Shown: positions 13,162-22,469 of the stretch, in pieces
How the letters are laid out: every line of letters begins with the position of its first letter
How positions within the stretch are numbered: position 1 is the stretch's first letter
Origin: JBCDAP01 sp038747915
Lineage (GTDB): Bacteria; Planctomycetota; Phycisphaerae; Phycisphaerales; UBA1924
Assembly: GCA_038747915.1 (NCBI GenBank)
Contig: JBCDJJ010000050.1
Span: 1 to 25,666, forward strand
DNA length: 25,666 nt
Direction of reading: 5' to 3'
The notes under the pieces: generated by a model
Told to the model about the DNA's origin: nothing
The model's input: the letters and a program-made list of their open reading frames with translations, nothing else
Database searches by the model: none
Position numbers and translations under genes: made by a program

Positions 13162-15588
13162 GTGCTGGGAGCGTCTTGGAGGAACGGTCGAGGTCAGATC
13201 GCGGGGTGCTTGCTCCGGGTGGCGTGCCTGCTTGTTCTGTGTCTTGGCGGGTCGGCGGGCGGCCAGGGCATCGAGATCGGTGTGGAGCGGTTTGGCGTCG
13301 GGGGCGTGTCGCGCCCTGGGGAGTGGACGGGGGTGCGGCTCACGCTGCTCGATCAGGGCGATCGTCCTCGGAACGTGGCGGTCCGGCTGCTTGTTGAAGA
13401 CAGCAACGGGGACTCGGCGGCGCATCAGCGGCGCGTGACGCTCACGCCGGGCCGGCCGGCCGGGGTGTGGGTGTACGCCCGTTTGCCTTGGACGGTGTCC
13501 CGGGACAGTCGATTCACGGTGACGGTGCGCGAGCTGATCGAGCGCGAAGGGGGCGAGCCGATCGTCGGTGGACGGATCGCGACATCGCGCATCTCGCCGA
13601 GCACCGCAGCGACGATCGTGCCGGCGTCGCGGCCGATGATCGGGGTCGTGGGCAGCGTGCCCATGGGGCTCGAGCAGTACGAGTTGTTTGCCGGTGCAAG
13701 TGGGACGGCGTTCGCGCAGACGATGCACGAGCCCACGTCGGTGGTGGCGGGTTTGCTACCTGCGGATCTGCCGGACCGGTGGGTCGGGCTGATGCCGTTC
13801 GAGACGTTGGTGTGGGCAGACGTGTCGCCGTCGCGGGTGCGTGCGGGTCCTCGCGCGGAAGCGATCCGGGAGTGGGTGGCACTTGGCGGTCATCTGGTGA
13901 TCGTGCTCCCTGTTGTGGGGCAGGAGTGGTTCGGGACGGATCACCCGCTACGCGATGTGCTGCCGCGTGTGGAGGTGGTGCGTGGTGAGGCGCCGACGCT
14001 CGAGCCGTATCGCGGGTGGCTGACCTCGCCGGAGTTTTCGGCGGTGCCGATGCCGGAGCGTTGGCCGCTCTATGCGTTCGAGCCGGTGGACGGCGCCTCG
14101 GTGAGCGAGGCGATGCCGTTGATCGTCGGACCAGAAGGCGCGGTGGCGGTGCGGCGGGTGGTCGGCGCGGGGATGGTGACGGTGGTCGGGCTGGATGTGT
14201 CGGCACCGGAGCTGTGGCAGTCGGGTCTGGTGCGGGCCGACTTCTTCTGGCACCGATTGCTCGGGCAGCGGGGTGAAGCACCGACGCCCGCGGAGCGTGA
14301 CCGTCGATCGATCGTGGTGCGCGCGCCGTCGTTGCGCGAGCAGGCGTGGTCGGATGATCTGATCGGACCGCTCGTGACCAAGCGTGCAGCGGCGAGCGTC
14401 GGGGTGCTGGTCGCGCTGCTGGTGTTTGCGACGTACTGGGTGGTGGCGGGGCCTGGCGGGTTCAGCGTGCTGCGTTGGCGGAAGAAGCATCAGCACTCGT
14501 GGGTGATGTTCGCGGGGTGCGCGGTGGTGTTCTCGCTCGTGTCGTGGGCGGGTGCGTACGCGATCCGTCCGAAGAACGTGGAGGCGAGTCACTTCACTGT
14601 GCTGGACCACGTATATGGCGAGCCGGTGCAGCGTGTGCGGGCGTGGGCGGGCGTGTTGCTCCCCTACTACGGCACGGGTCGTCTCACGGTGGGTGATGAG
14701 GATCAGATCGCGGCGATCTCGACATGGGAGCCGGTTGCCGGCGGCGGCGGTGCGCTGATCTTCCCGGATCGTCGCGCGTACGCGCAGGACATCACGGCGC
14801 TCGACACGCTCGCACTCCCGGCGCGCGCAACAGTGCAGTCGGTGCGGTGGGATGCGGTGATCCAGCCTCGGTGGGCGACACCGATCGTGTTCTCGGGTGA
14901 TCGGCCGCGTGTCGAGTCACGAGTCTCGACTCGCCCGGTGATGTCGGGCCGGCTTCAGCACGATCTTCCCGCCACGATCGAAGATGGGCTGTGGGTGCTC
15001 GTCCGTCACCAAAGGGACTTTGGCGAGCAGCTCACCGCGCTGGGCAATCGGGATCGCGGCCCGCTGCTCTCTGACATCTGGGTCGCTGTCGAGGACGCAT
15101 GGCCGGCGGGTGAAGCGCGTGATCTTGCGCGTATCGAGGGGTGGAGTGCCTTTGACGAGTACGTCCAGCGGCGTCCTGGCAATCTCGCCACGAGACTGGC
15201 CGACGCATCGCTCGGCGCGGCGGCGTTCGTGACAGACGAGCCCGCGCAGGCGGCCCAGCTGTTCTCGCTGCACGGTGTGCTCCCCGTACCACCGGAGCAA
15301 GACCGCACCCGCGCCGCGCGGGTCTTTGTCTCGCGTCGCGAGACACACGGGCTGGATCTGGCGCGGTGGTCGACGCAGCCGTGCCTGATGTTCATCGGCC
15401 TCGTGCGTGGGCCGACGCCGGCGCCGCTGCGGAGCGGGGACCGCGAGATCGCGAGCGATGGCGTGACGATCGTTCGATGGATCTACCCGCTCGACGCGGA
15501 TCCGCTTACGCTGCCCGACGAATCTGAGGCGCAGCGGCAGCGGGCTGTCGCTCGGCAGATCGACCGCACCAAGGGCGCCAGGGACTGA
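13162..15588 (+). CDS. large two-helix envelope protein of unknown function
   Basis: An 808-residue protein. An N-terminal signal (LLRVACLLVLCLGGSAGGQG, to about residue 35) leads to a beta-rich region (about 35-150), then a Rossmann-like region resembling glutamine-amidotransferase-like folds in envelope proteins: LVWADVSPSRVRAGPRAEAIREWVALGGHLVIVLP (about 215-255). Two membrane helices at about 409-430 and 446-468 flank a short positively charged loop (RWRKKHQH), so both large parts probably face outward. The C-terminal 340 residues look like another beta-rich domain. GTG is the start, with no ribosome binding site and a -10-like box six bases upstream. It ends three bases before an ABC ATPase gene, so the two are likely one operon; it may be an extracytoplasmic partner of that transporter. 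No enzymatic motif is recognised. Confidence 0.85.
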   Translation: MLGASWRNGRGQIAGCLLRVACLLVLCLGGSAGGQGIEIGVERFGVGGVSRPGEWTGVRLTLLDQGDRPRNVAVRLLVEDSNGDSAAHQRRVTLTPGRPAGVWVYARLPWTVSRDSRFTVTVRELIEREGGEPIVGGRIATSRISPSTAATIVPASRPMIGVVGSVPMGLEQYELFAGASGTAFAQTMHEPTSVVAGLLPADLPDRWVGLMPFETLVWADVSPSRVRAGPRAEAIREWVALGGHLVIVLPVVGQEWFGTDHPLRDVLPRVEVVRGEAPTLEPYRGWLTSPEFSAVPMPERWPLYAFEPVDGASVSEAMPLIVGPEGAVAVRRVVGAGMVTVVGLDVSAPELWQSGLVRADFFWHRLLGQRGEAPTPAERDRRSIVVRAPSLREQAWSDDLIGPLVTKRAAASVGVLVALLVFATYWVVAGPGGFSVLRWRKKHQHSWVMFAGCAVVFSLVSWAGAYAIRPKNVEASHFTVLDHVYGEPVQRVRAWAGVLLPYYGTGRLTVGDEDQIAAISTWEPVAGGGGALIFPDRRAYAQDITALDTLALPARATVQSVRWDAVIQPRWATPIVFSGDRPRVESRVSTRPVMSGRLQHDLPATIEDGLWVLVRHQRDFGEQLTALGNRDRGPLLSDIWVAVEDAWPAGEARDLARIEGWSAFDEYVQRRPGNLATRLADASLGAAAFVTDEPAQAAQLFSLHGVLPVPPEQDRTRAARVFVSRRETHGLDLARWSTQPCLMFIGLVRGPTPAPLRSGDREIASDGVTIVRWIYPLDADPLTLPDESEAQRQRAVARQIDRTKGARD

Positions 15589-15591
15589 TCT

Positions 15592-16563
15592 ATGGCCATG
15601 ATCGAGACATCGAGCCTGTGCAAGGAGTACGGCGACCTGCTGGCGCTGAGCAACCTCAACCTCACGATCAACGAGGGTGACTGCTTCGGCTTCATCGGGC
15701 CGAACGGCGCGGGCAAAACGACGACGATCAAGATCCTTGCCACGCTGCTCAAGCCGTCACGCGGTCAGGCGATGATCGACGGGAAGACGGTGGGATTCCA
15801 GAACCGGGAGATCCGGCCGGTGATCGGGTACGTGCCGGACTTCATGGGCGCGTACGAGGACATGGTGGTTGCGGAGTATCTGGAGTTCTTCGCGGCGGCG
15901 TACGACATCCACGGCGAGCACCGGCGCAAGGTGGTGGGCGAGGTGCTGGAGCTGACGGACCTTGGGTACAAAAGCGAGGCGGAGGTGAACTCGCTCTCGC
16001 GCGGGATGCAGCAGCGACTCAGTATCGCGCGTGTGCTGCTGCACGACCCCAAGGTGCTGCTGATGGACGAGCCGGCGTCGGGGCTTGATCCTCGGGCGCG
16101 GATCGAGATCCGCGAGCTCTTGAAAGAACTCAAGCGCATGGGCAAGACGATCATCATCTCAAGCCACATCCTTCACGAGCTCGCGGAGCTGTGCAATGTG
16201 GTGGGGATCATCGAGCGGGGCGAACTGCTCTACTCCGGGCCGGTGCGCGAGATCATGCGTCGCGCGCAGCTCGAGCACCGTCTTCACGTGGCGGTCGAAG
16301 AACGAGTCGAGGCGGCGGCGGAGCTGCTATCGACGGTCCCTGGGGTGACGAACGTGGATGTGGCGGAGGAGGACGCCGGGTACTCGGCGCACGGCACGCG
16401 GCGGCCCGTGCTGCACGTGACGCTCGATGAGGCGGGCGGACGGACGGTGAGCGACATCCCGAATCGTCTGGTGAACGCCGGGTTCCGCGTGGTGAAGTTC
16501 ACCGAGGAGCCGGTGAACCTGGAGACAGCGTTCATGCGGCTGACCCAGGGTCTGGTGCAGTAG
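15592..16563 (+). CDS. ABC transporter ATP-binding protein (ABC-2 exporter type)
   Basis: A 323-residue ATPase that powers a membrane exporter. Walker A is GPNGAGKT (36-43), the signature LSRGMQ (135-140), Walker B VLLMDEP (155-161), the D-loop SGLD follows, and the switch histidine is in SSHILHE (H192). In the Q-loop the usual glutamine is replaced: GYVPDFMGAY has Asp, a feature of a known subgroup of ABC-2-type ATPases. After about residue 220 there is an extra C-terminal domain (HRLHVAVEERVEAAAELL to the end), like the C-terminal domains of ABC-2 ATPases. It starts three bases after the envelope protein; an ATG two codons in is also possible. No permease lies in this operon; the fused permease at 6445-8259 is a possible partner. 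Confidence 0.92.
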   Translation: MAMIETSSLCKEYGDLLALSNLNLTINEGDCFGFIGPNGAGKTTTIKILATLLKPSRGQAMIDGKTVGFQNREIRPVIGYVPDFMGAYEDMVVAEYLEFFAAAYDIHGEHRRKVVGEVLELTDLGYKSEAEVNSLSRGMQQRLSIARVLLHDPKVLLMDEPASGLDPRARIEIRELLKELKRMGKTIIISSHILHELAELCNVVGIIERGELLYSGPVREIMRRAQLEHRLHVAVEERVEAAAELLSTVPGVTNVDVAEEDAGYSAHGTRRPVLHVTLDEAGGRTVSDIPNRLVNAGFRVVKFTEEPVNLETAFMRLTQGLVQ

Positions 16564-16709
16564 CGAATCGTTCGAAACCTGGTCCCTGCTCGGTGCCGTG
16601 GTCTGGGCAACGTCAAGGCCATGACGATGTACAGGTCGAGCGGCATTCGCGTGGCCTTCGGATGCCTACGGCGTCCTCCAGACGACAGCACCGCATGAGG
16701 ATGGTGCCA

Positions 16710-16715
16710 TAGACT
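16710..16715 (+). promoter_or_regulatory. -10-like box before the YkgJ-type gene
   Basis: TAGACT ends seven bases before the GTG at 16723, with no Shine-Dalgarno sequence between. No convincing -35 box is seen. The spacing resembles that at 12283/12290 and 13155/13162. Confidence 0.3.
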
Positions 16716-16722
16716 CTGGTTC

Positions 16723-17163
16723 GTGAGCGATGCGTGGTACGAAGATGGTTTGCGTTTCGAGTGCACCTCGTGCGGCGCGTGCTGCACAGGCCCCCCGGGG
16801 TACGTGCGGTTCTCGGACGAGGAAGGCGCGCGAATCGCGGAATTACTTGGTGTTTCCGTGTCGACGTTTCTGGAGGCGTACACGAAGCACACGCCCGCGG
16901 GCCGGTCGCTCGACGAGGTGGAGACCGAGCACGGGTGGGACTGTGTGTTCCTAGATCGCGAGTCGGTGCCTGGGAAGGCGGTGTGCTCGATCTATGAGGC
17001 GCGGCCGACGCAGTGCCGAACGTTCCCGTGGTGGCCGGAGCACCTGCGCTCGCGAACGACGTGGGGTGCGCTCGGCCGTGCGTGCGAGGGTGTGGGCCAA
17101 GGTCCGGTGATTCCCGCTTCAACAATCCGGGTGAGTGCCCGCAAACAACAGACCGACGGGTGA
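16723..17163 (+). CDS. YkgJ-family cysteine cluster protein
   Basis: A 146-residue cytoplasmic protein with the YkgJ/CxxCxxCC pattern: C14-x2-C17-x2-C20-C21 in FECTSCGACCTGPPG, then C74, C88 (AVCSIYEARPTQC), C98, and C121. The motif Y-x-x-RP-x-QCRTFPWWP is highly typical of the family. The cysteines probably bind zinc or an iron-sulfur cluster; the biochemical role is not established for most members. The start GTG has a -10-like box seven bases upstream. A 159-base gap separates it from the ABC ATPase, with nothing notable in it, so it is probably an independent unit. Confidence 0.92.
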   Translation: MSDAWYEDGLRFECTSCGACCTGPPGYVRFSDEEGARIAELLGVSVSTFLEAYTKHTPAGRSLDEVETEHGWDCVFLDRESVPGKAVCSIYEARPTQCRTFPWWPEHLRSRTTWGALGRACEGVGQGPVIPASTIRVSARKQQTDG

Positions 17164-17317
17164 TTTCGCGCGTGGGTGCCTGAAATCGCGTGTCACCGAT
17201 GCGCAACAAAGACGTGTTTAGTGGTTGCTTTGCGCGTGGTCAGATGCGTTATTTATGCATTGTCATTCACCAGTCAGGTCCTGGCCCGGGACCCATTCGA
17301 ACGGGAGCGTGCGCTTC

Positions 17318-17686
17318 ATGAACGCCTCGACGAACCCTCGACTCGAGACCGCGGCACGACCGGGCCATCCGTCCGCCGCTGGTGCGCCCACCTCGTGTGT
17401 GGCGTCGGCCGCGGTCGACCTGACCTCCGATCGCGAGCTGTGTGACCTCCGCCGGAGTCTCGAGTCCGCCCTGTTCAACGGCGATGCGACGCTGCACGTT
17501 GATCTCTCGAGCGTGCGTGAGTGCAACATGGGTGTGATCGCGATGCTGGTGTGGTGTCTGGCGATCGCTCAGCAGCGGTCGCGACGTTTGGTGCTCTCGG
17601 CCTCACCGGTGGTCGAGAAGTGGCTCGAACATTCGAGGGTGAGCATGCTGTTCCCCCGATTTCGAACCACGAGCGCTGCTGCCTGA
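17318..17686 (+). CDS. STAS-domain-like protein lacking the phosphorylatable serine
   Basis: A 122-residue protein. After a flexible N-terminus (1-30), residues 31-112 fit a STAS fold: a first helix region DLTSDRELCDLRRSLESAL, then ATLHVDLSSV, a helix ending in LVWCLAIAQQRSRR, a strand LVLSA, and SPVVEKWLEHSRVSMLF. In anti-sigma-factor antagonists the strand LxxDLSxV is followed by D-S-S-G with a serine that is phosphorylated. Here the site reads ECNMG, so no serine or threonine is present and switching by the usual kinase is unlikely. The ATG at 17318 has GGGAG ten bases before it; the open frame extends upstream to 17225 but that part looks non-coding. It converges with accC. Confidence 0.65.
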   Translation: MNASTNPRLETAARPGHPSAAGAPTSCVASAAVDLTSDRELCDLRRSLESALFNGDATLHVDLSSVRECNMGVIAMLVWCLAIAQQRSRRLVLSASPVVEKWLEHSRVSMLFPRFRTTSAAA

Positions 17687-17744
17687 GTCGCCGGCGTATA
17701 CGGCACATGAATGATCGCGTCGTGCATTACCGCGCTTCGTGGCT

Positions 17745-17827
17745 CGGTGATGGGCGGTGTCGTGCTCCAGAACACACTTCGCTGATCGAGATGCTTTGCC
17801 GCGGGAGCGGGACGCTTCCACCACCGT
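17745..17827. repeat. REPIN-like element, family A copy 3 (decayed)
   Basis: The right palindrome, 17801-17821, has arms GCGGGAGCG and CGCTTCCAC with one mismatch and one G-T pair, then CACC. The left arm, near 17745-17770 (GGTGATGGGCGGTG then CGTGCTCCA), is a degenerate match to the left arm at 6280. It lies between the converging STAS-like gene and accC. Confidence 0.6.
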
Positions 17828-17866
17828 GGTAGAGGTAGACCGGAGCCGTTCCGGGGATTCGCGTCG

Positions 17867-19210
<1,344 letters not shown>

Positions 19211-19211
19211 C

Positions 19212-19703
19212 TCAGCCCGCCGGCCGAACCATAAAGAGCTTCTGACCGAACTCGACCGGATCGCCGTTCTTGACGAGCACACGCTCGACGACGCCGGCGA
19301 CCTCGGCCTTGATCTCGCTGAAGACCTTCATCGCCTCGACGATGCAGACGACCGAGTCGGGGCCGACGCGCGAGCCGACGCTTGCAAAAGGGGCGCTCTC
19401 GGGGTCGGGCGCCGAGTAGAACGTGCCGACCATGGGGCTGACAATGGCTTCGAGACCGGCGTCGTCATCGGCGGGCGCCGCGGCACCGGGTTCGGCGGCG
19501 GGCGCCGGTGCAGCGGCGGTGGCCACGGGGGGCGCCGCAACCTGGACGATCGGCTGATCGGCCATCACGCCGCCGGCGATGGGTCGTTTGAGCACGACGG
19601 TCTGCTGATCGTCCCGCAGGTCGACCTCGGACAGGCCGTGTTCGACCATGAGCTCGATCAGCGACTTCAACTTGTCGACATCGATCACGCGGGTGTTCTC
19701 CAT
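19212..19703 (-). CDS. accB: acetyl-CoA carboxylase, biotin carboxyl carrier protein
   Basis: A 163-residue carrier protein. It has the N-terminal helix typical of AccB (IDVDKLKSLIELMVEHGLSEVDLRD), an Ala/Pro-rich flexible linker (about 55-80), and a biotinyl domain. The biotin attachment site is VEAMKVFSE, with K126 as the modified lysine; SPMVGTFY and FGQKLFMVR complete the fold. The ATG at 19701-19703 is preferred for its match to the family start; a GTG eight codons upstream (19727) would add MTRAATST. The coding frame stops one base before accC begins. The gene lies 34 bases after the aminopeptidase stop. Confidence 0.96.
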   Translation of the reverse strand: MENTRVIDVDKLKSLIELMVEHGLSEVDLRDDQQTVVLKRPIAGGVMADQPIVQVAAPPVATAAAPAPAAEPGAAAPADDDAGLEAIVSPMVGTFYSAPDPESAPFASVGSRVGPDSVVCIVEAMKVFSEIKAEVAGVVERVLVKNGDPVEFGQKLFMVRPAG

Positions 19704-19737
19704 CGTGCTCGTCGCGGCGCGGGTCACGCCGGCGGAC

Positions 19738-20883
19738 TTATCCGAGCGTGGCCCACTCCCGATCCCGGGGCAATCGGCTGAGTCGTCGGCGGCCCGTGTC
19801 TGTCACGACGACATCATCCTCGATCCGGATGCCGCCGACACCGGGCAGGTAGATGCCGGGCTCGACCGTCACGATCATGCCCGGCTCGAGGATCTCCTTC
19901 GACACGGTCGAGAGCCGCGGCGCCTCGTGGACATCGAGGCCGAGGCCGTGACCGAGCGAGTGCGAGAACTCGTCGCCAAAGCCGGCGTCCTCGATGACCT
20001 CGCGGGCTGCGGCGTCAACCTCGGTGGTCGGACGGCCGGGCTCGATCGCCGCGACGCCGGCGTCGTGAGCCTCGAGCACGATGTCGTAGATCTCGGCCAT
20101 CTTCTTGGGCCACCGACCGATGCCGAATGCCCGCGTCATGTCGCCGCAGTAGCCGCCGAGCCGCGCGCCCCAGTCGACGAGCAGCAGCCCGTTGCGCTTC
20201 AGACGACGCGTGCCGGGCTGGGCGTGCGGGAGGGCGGCGTTGGCATCGGCAGCGATGATGGTCGAGAAACTCACCCCGTCGGCCCCGCGGGCCCGCATCT
20301 CGTACTCGAGCAGTGCGGCGAGTTCGGTCTCGGTCTGGCCCGGGGTGACCTCGGGGAGCACCGCCTCGATGGCGGCTTCTTGCAGGCGGATGGCCTTGCG
20401 GATCTGCGCGATCTCGTGCTCATCTTTGCAGATGCGGAGCGCGGGGATCGGGTCGTCGATGGCTTTGAGGCGGCGGGCACCGACCGCCTTGGCCAGCGCG
20501 GCGCGGACGGCCAGAGTGGTGTAGGCCCGCTGAATGCCGAGCGTCTCGCCCGGACCGAGGAGTTCGGCGACGGCCTCGGCGAGCCGTTGACCGGCGGGGC
20601 GGATATGCACCTTGGTCGGTACGCCACGGCCGGAGAAGGCCTCGAGCTCGGTCTCGAACCGGCGGTCGGAGATGATAGTGGCCGAGCGGGTGCGCACCAG
20701 GGCCCAGCTGTCCTCGCCATGGAAACCGGTGAGGTAGTGGATGTCCTTCGGGTTGACGACGAGCAGCGCTTCGGCCGGGGTGTCGCGGAGGGCCGAGCGG
20801 ACGCGGGCGAGTCGACCGGCGTGCATGGATCGCTGCGAGGTGAGGCCAGCAGCGCGACGGGAGGTGGATGATCGGGCGGGCAT
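19738..20883 (-). CDS. Xaa-Pro aminopeptidase/dipeptidase (M24 family)
   Basis: A 381-residue metallopeptidase that removes N-terminal residues before proline. The N-terminal creatinase-like domain (about 20-150, LVVNPKDIHYLTGFHGED) is followed by a pita-bread domain. Metal ligands are D237 (VDWGAR), D248 (GDMTR), H312 (LGHGLGLDVHE), E341 (VEPGIYLPG) and E355 (IRIEDD); H220 is the usual extra histidine. The long open frame extends far upstream, but residues before MPARSSTSRR look non-coding, so ATG at 20881-20883 is the start. TATACT on this strand (20899-20894) ends ten bases before it and may be an internal promoter. A peptidase of this type next to accB-accC is a known bacterial arrangement, normally with efp between; efp is absent here. 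Confidence 0.93.
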   Translation of the reverse strand: MPARSSTSRRAAGLTSQRSMHAGRLARVRSALRDTPAEALLVVNPKDIHYLTGFHGEDSWALVRTRSATIISDRRFETELEAFSGRGVPTKVHIRPAGQRLAEAVAELLGPGETLGIQRAYTTLAVRAALAKAVGARRLKAIDDPIPALRICKDEHEIAQIRKAIRLQEAAIEAVLPEVTPGQTETELAALLEYEMRARGADGVSFSTIIAADANAALPHAQPGTRRLKRNGLLLVDWGARLGGYCGDMTRAFGIGRWPKKMAEIYDIVLEAHDAGVAAIEPGRPTTEVDAAAREVIEDAGFGDEFSHSLGHGLGLDVHEAPRLSTVSKEILEPGMIVTVEPGIYLPGVGGIRIEDDVVVTDTGRRRLSRLPRDREWATLG

Positions 20884-20933
20884 GTGGGGCGTCGAGTATA
20901 CGGAAGGTCGGCCTTCGACGCGTCCGTTGGCGG

Positions 20934-21704
20934 TTACGCGCCGCTCCGCCACCAGGGGAGCTGATCGGTGGACCGCGCGGCCATGGGCGTGGAGAGCACC
21001 TCGCTCAGCGCGATGACGGCTTGGAGGCGCTTCCTGGAACGCGGGCCATGGGCCGACTGGAGCAGAGCGCGGACTTCGTCGGCAGCGGTGCGCTGCCGAC
21101 GCGTGGTGGGCTCTGGAGCCGGGGCCGGCGCGGGGCGAGCCGGGGTGCGCGACTGCTGCTGAACTGGGGGAGCCTGGCGCCGTGGTGGGCGTTGGGCCTG
21201 GGGCGGCTCGGGGCGCCGCTGCGTCGGACGAGGTGACTGCCGCGGTTGCTGCTGGGGCTGGCGTGGCGGCTCGGTGCGGGCGCGGCGTTGGGCTTCGCGC
21301 CGTTGGAGCATTTCTTCGATGCGTCGGCGCTCTTCGGAGGTGATCAGCTCGGGGCCGACCTCGTTCTGCTGGGGTTGGCGGGGCGGTCCGGGCGCCGCGA
21401 CCTCGCCCTGCTGGCGGCGAAGCTGACCCCGCCGGCGGAGCTCCTCGAGCTGAGCCTGGCGGCGCGCGGAGACGGCATCTGGCGGGATGGACCGCTCGCC
21501 AGGTGCCTGTGTCGGCCTGGTGGGCAGTGGCCTGGACGACGCGACGGGGCCGCCGCTGGCTGCGGTTTGTCGCGCCATCTGCTCCTGGCGATTCCGCATC
21601 CGGTCGCGGGCATCGCGGGCTTCCTTCTGCTCCTGAACCTTGCCCCAGATCCATGAGATCGCGGAGATGGCGAGCAGGATGAGGAGCCATGTGCCTGAGG
21701 GCAT
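20934..21704 (-). CDS. membrane-anchored Gln/Arg/Pro-rich protein of unknown function
   Basis: A 256-residue protein. A single helix at residues 4-20 (GTWLLILLAISAISWIWG) anchors it at the N-terminus. The next ~170 residues are charged and low-complexity: a coiled-coil-like part (KVQEQKEARDARDRMRNRQEQM), then EERRRIEEMLQRREAQRRARTE, and Pro/Gln/Arg-rich stretches (QPQQQPRQSPRPTQRR). The C-terminal 45 residues are ordered (VRALLQSAHGPRSRKRLQAVIALSEVLSTPMA) and end with WWRSGA, suggesting a small conserved tail. It sits between the ABC ATPase (nine bases upstream) and the aminopeptidase (50 bases downstream), so it is probably in their operon, but no function is recognised. The long plus-strand frames here are shadows. 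Confidence 0.8.
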   Translation of the reverse strand: MPSGTWLLILLAISAISWIWGKVQEQKEARDARDRMRNRQEQMARQTAASGGPVASSRPLPTRPTQAPGERSIPPDAVSARRQAQLEELRRRGQLRRQQGEVAAPGPPRQPQQNEVGPELITSEERRRIEEMLQRREAQRRARTEPPRQPQQQPRQSPRPTQRRPEPPQAQRPPRRQAPPVQQQSRTPARPAPAPAPEPTTRRQRTAADEVRALLQSAHGPRSRKRLQAVIALSEVLSTPMAARSTDQLPWWRSGA

Positions 21705-21713
21705 GAGGGAAAT

Positions 21714-22469
21714 CTACGCGACCGGGCGGTCCGGCACCAACGCGGGCGGGCCGGCACCATCCTGGAGCGCCCGAAAGGCCACACCGAAGACACCGGCGAG
21801 AGGTTCGGGGGCGAGGACGTCGCTCGCACGGCCCTGTCGGGCGATCTGGCCCCGCGCATCGAGGAGGAGGGCGCGGTCCGCGAGCCGGCTCGCGATCGTG
21901 AAATCGTGGACAGCGGTGAAGACGACGTGGCCCGCATCGGCGAGCGCCCGGAGGACCTCGGCGGCGAGCAGGGCGTGGGCGGGGTCGAGCGCGCTCATCG
22001 GCTCGTCGGCGAGGACCGCGAGCGGGCGATCGCTCGCGGTGGCCTGGGCGACAACGCGCGCGAGCATGGCACGTTGCTGCTGCCCGACGCTGAGTTCGGC
22101 GAAGCGGGTGTGGGCGCGGGCAGCAAGATCGAGCTGCTCGATGGCGGCATCCGCGTGTTCGCGCGACGCCGCGAGCGCGACGACCTCGTGCACCGTGAAA
22201 GGTGTGGAAACGCTCGGGCGTTGATCGAGATAAGCGATGCGCTGTTTGAGACCGAGGCCCCGCCAGGTGTGGGCGGGACGGCCATCGAGCAGCGCGTGCC
22301 CCGCGGTCGGACAGAGCACGCCGAGCGCGAGTCGGAGGAGCGTGGACTTGCCGCTGCCGTTGGGCCCGAGCAGCACGGTGACGCCCGGTGTGATCTCGGC
22401 GGTGATGGCGCGCACCACGGGCGGGGCAGCGCGGCGGTAGGCGAACTCGAGGTTCTCGAAGCGGATCAC
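21714..22469 (-). CDS. ABC importer ATP-binding protein (FecE/BtuD type)
   Basis: A 251-residue ATPase of a class II importer for iron-siderophore, heme or cobalamin. Walker A is GPNGSGKST (35-43), the Q-loop glutamine is Q83 (YLDQRP), the signature is LSVGQQQR (126-133), Walker B is LAVLADEP (150-157), and the switch histidine H188 is in AVHDF. All core motifs are intact. The start overlaps the permease stop by four bases (ATGA), so translation is coupled. With the permease and lipoprotein upstream it makes a complete FecBCD/BtuCDF-like set. Which substrate it serves cannot be told from this subunit. Confidence 0.95.
   Translation of the reverse strand: MIRFENLEFAYRRAAPPVVRAITAEITPGVTVLLGPNGSGKSTLLRLALGVLCPTAGHALLDGRPAHTWRGLGLKQRIAYLDQRPSVSTPFTVHEVVALAASREHADAAIEQLDLAARAHTRFAELSVGQQQRAMLARVVAQATASDRPLAVLADEPMSALDPAHALLAAEVLRALADAGHVVFTAVHDFTIASRLADRALLLDARGQIARQGRASDVLAPEPLAGVFGVAFRALQDGAGPPALVPDRPVA

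Noticed and set aside
19704..19727. GTG at 19727 as the accB start
   Set aside because: It is possible, but the ATG at 19703 places the conserved first helix at the usual distance and the extra residues (MTRAATST) look non-native.
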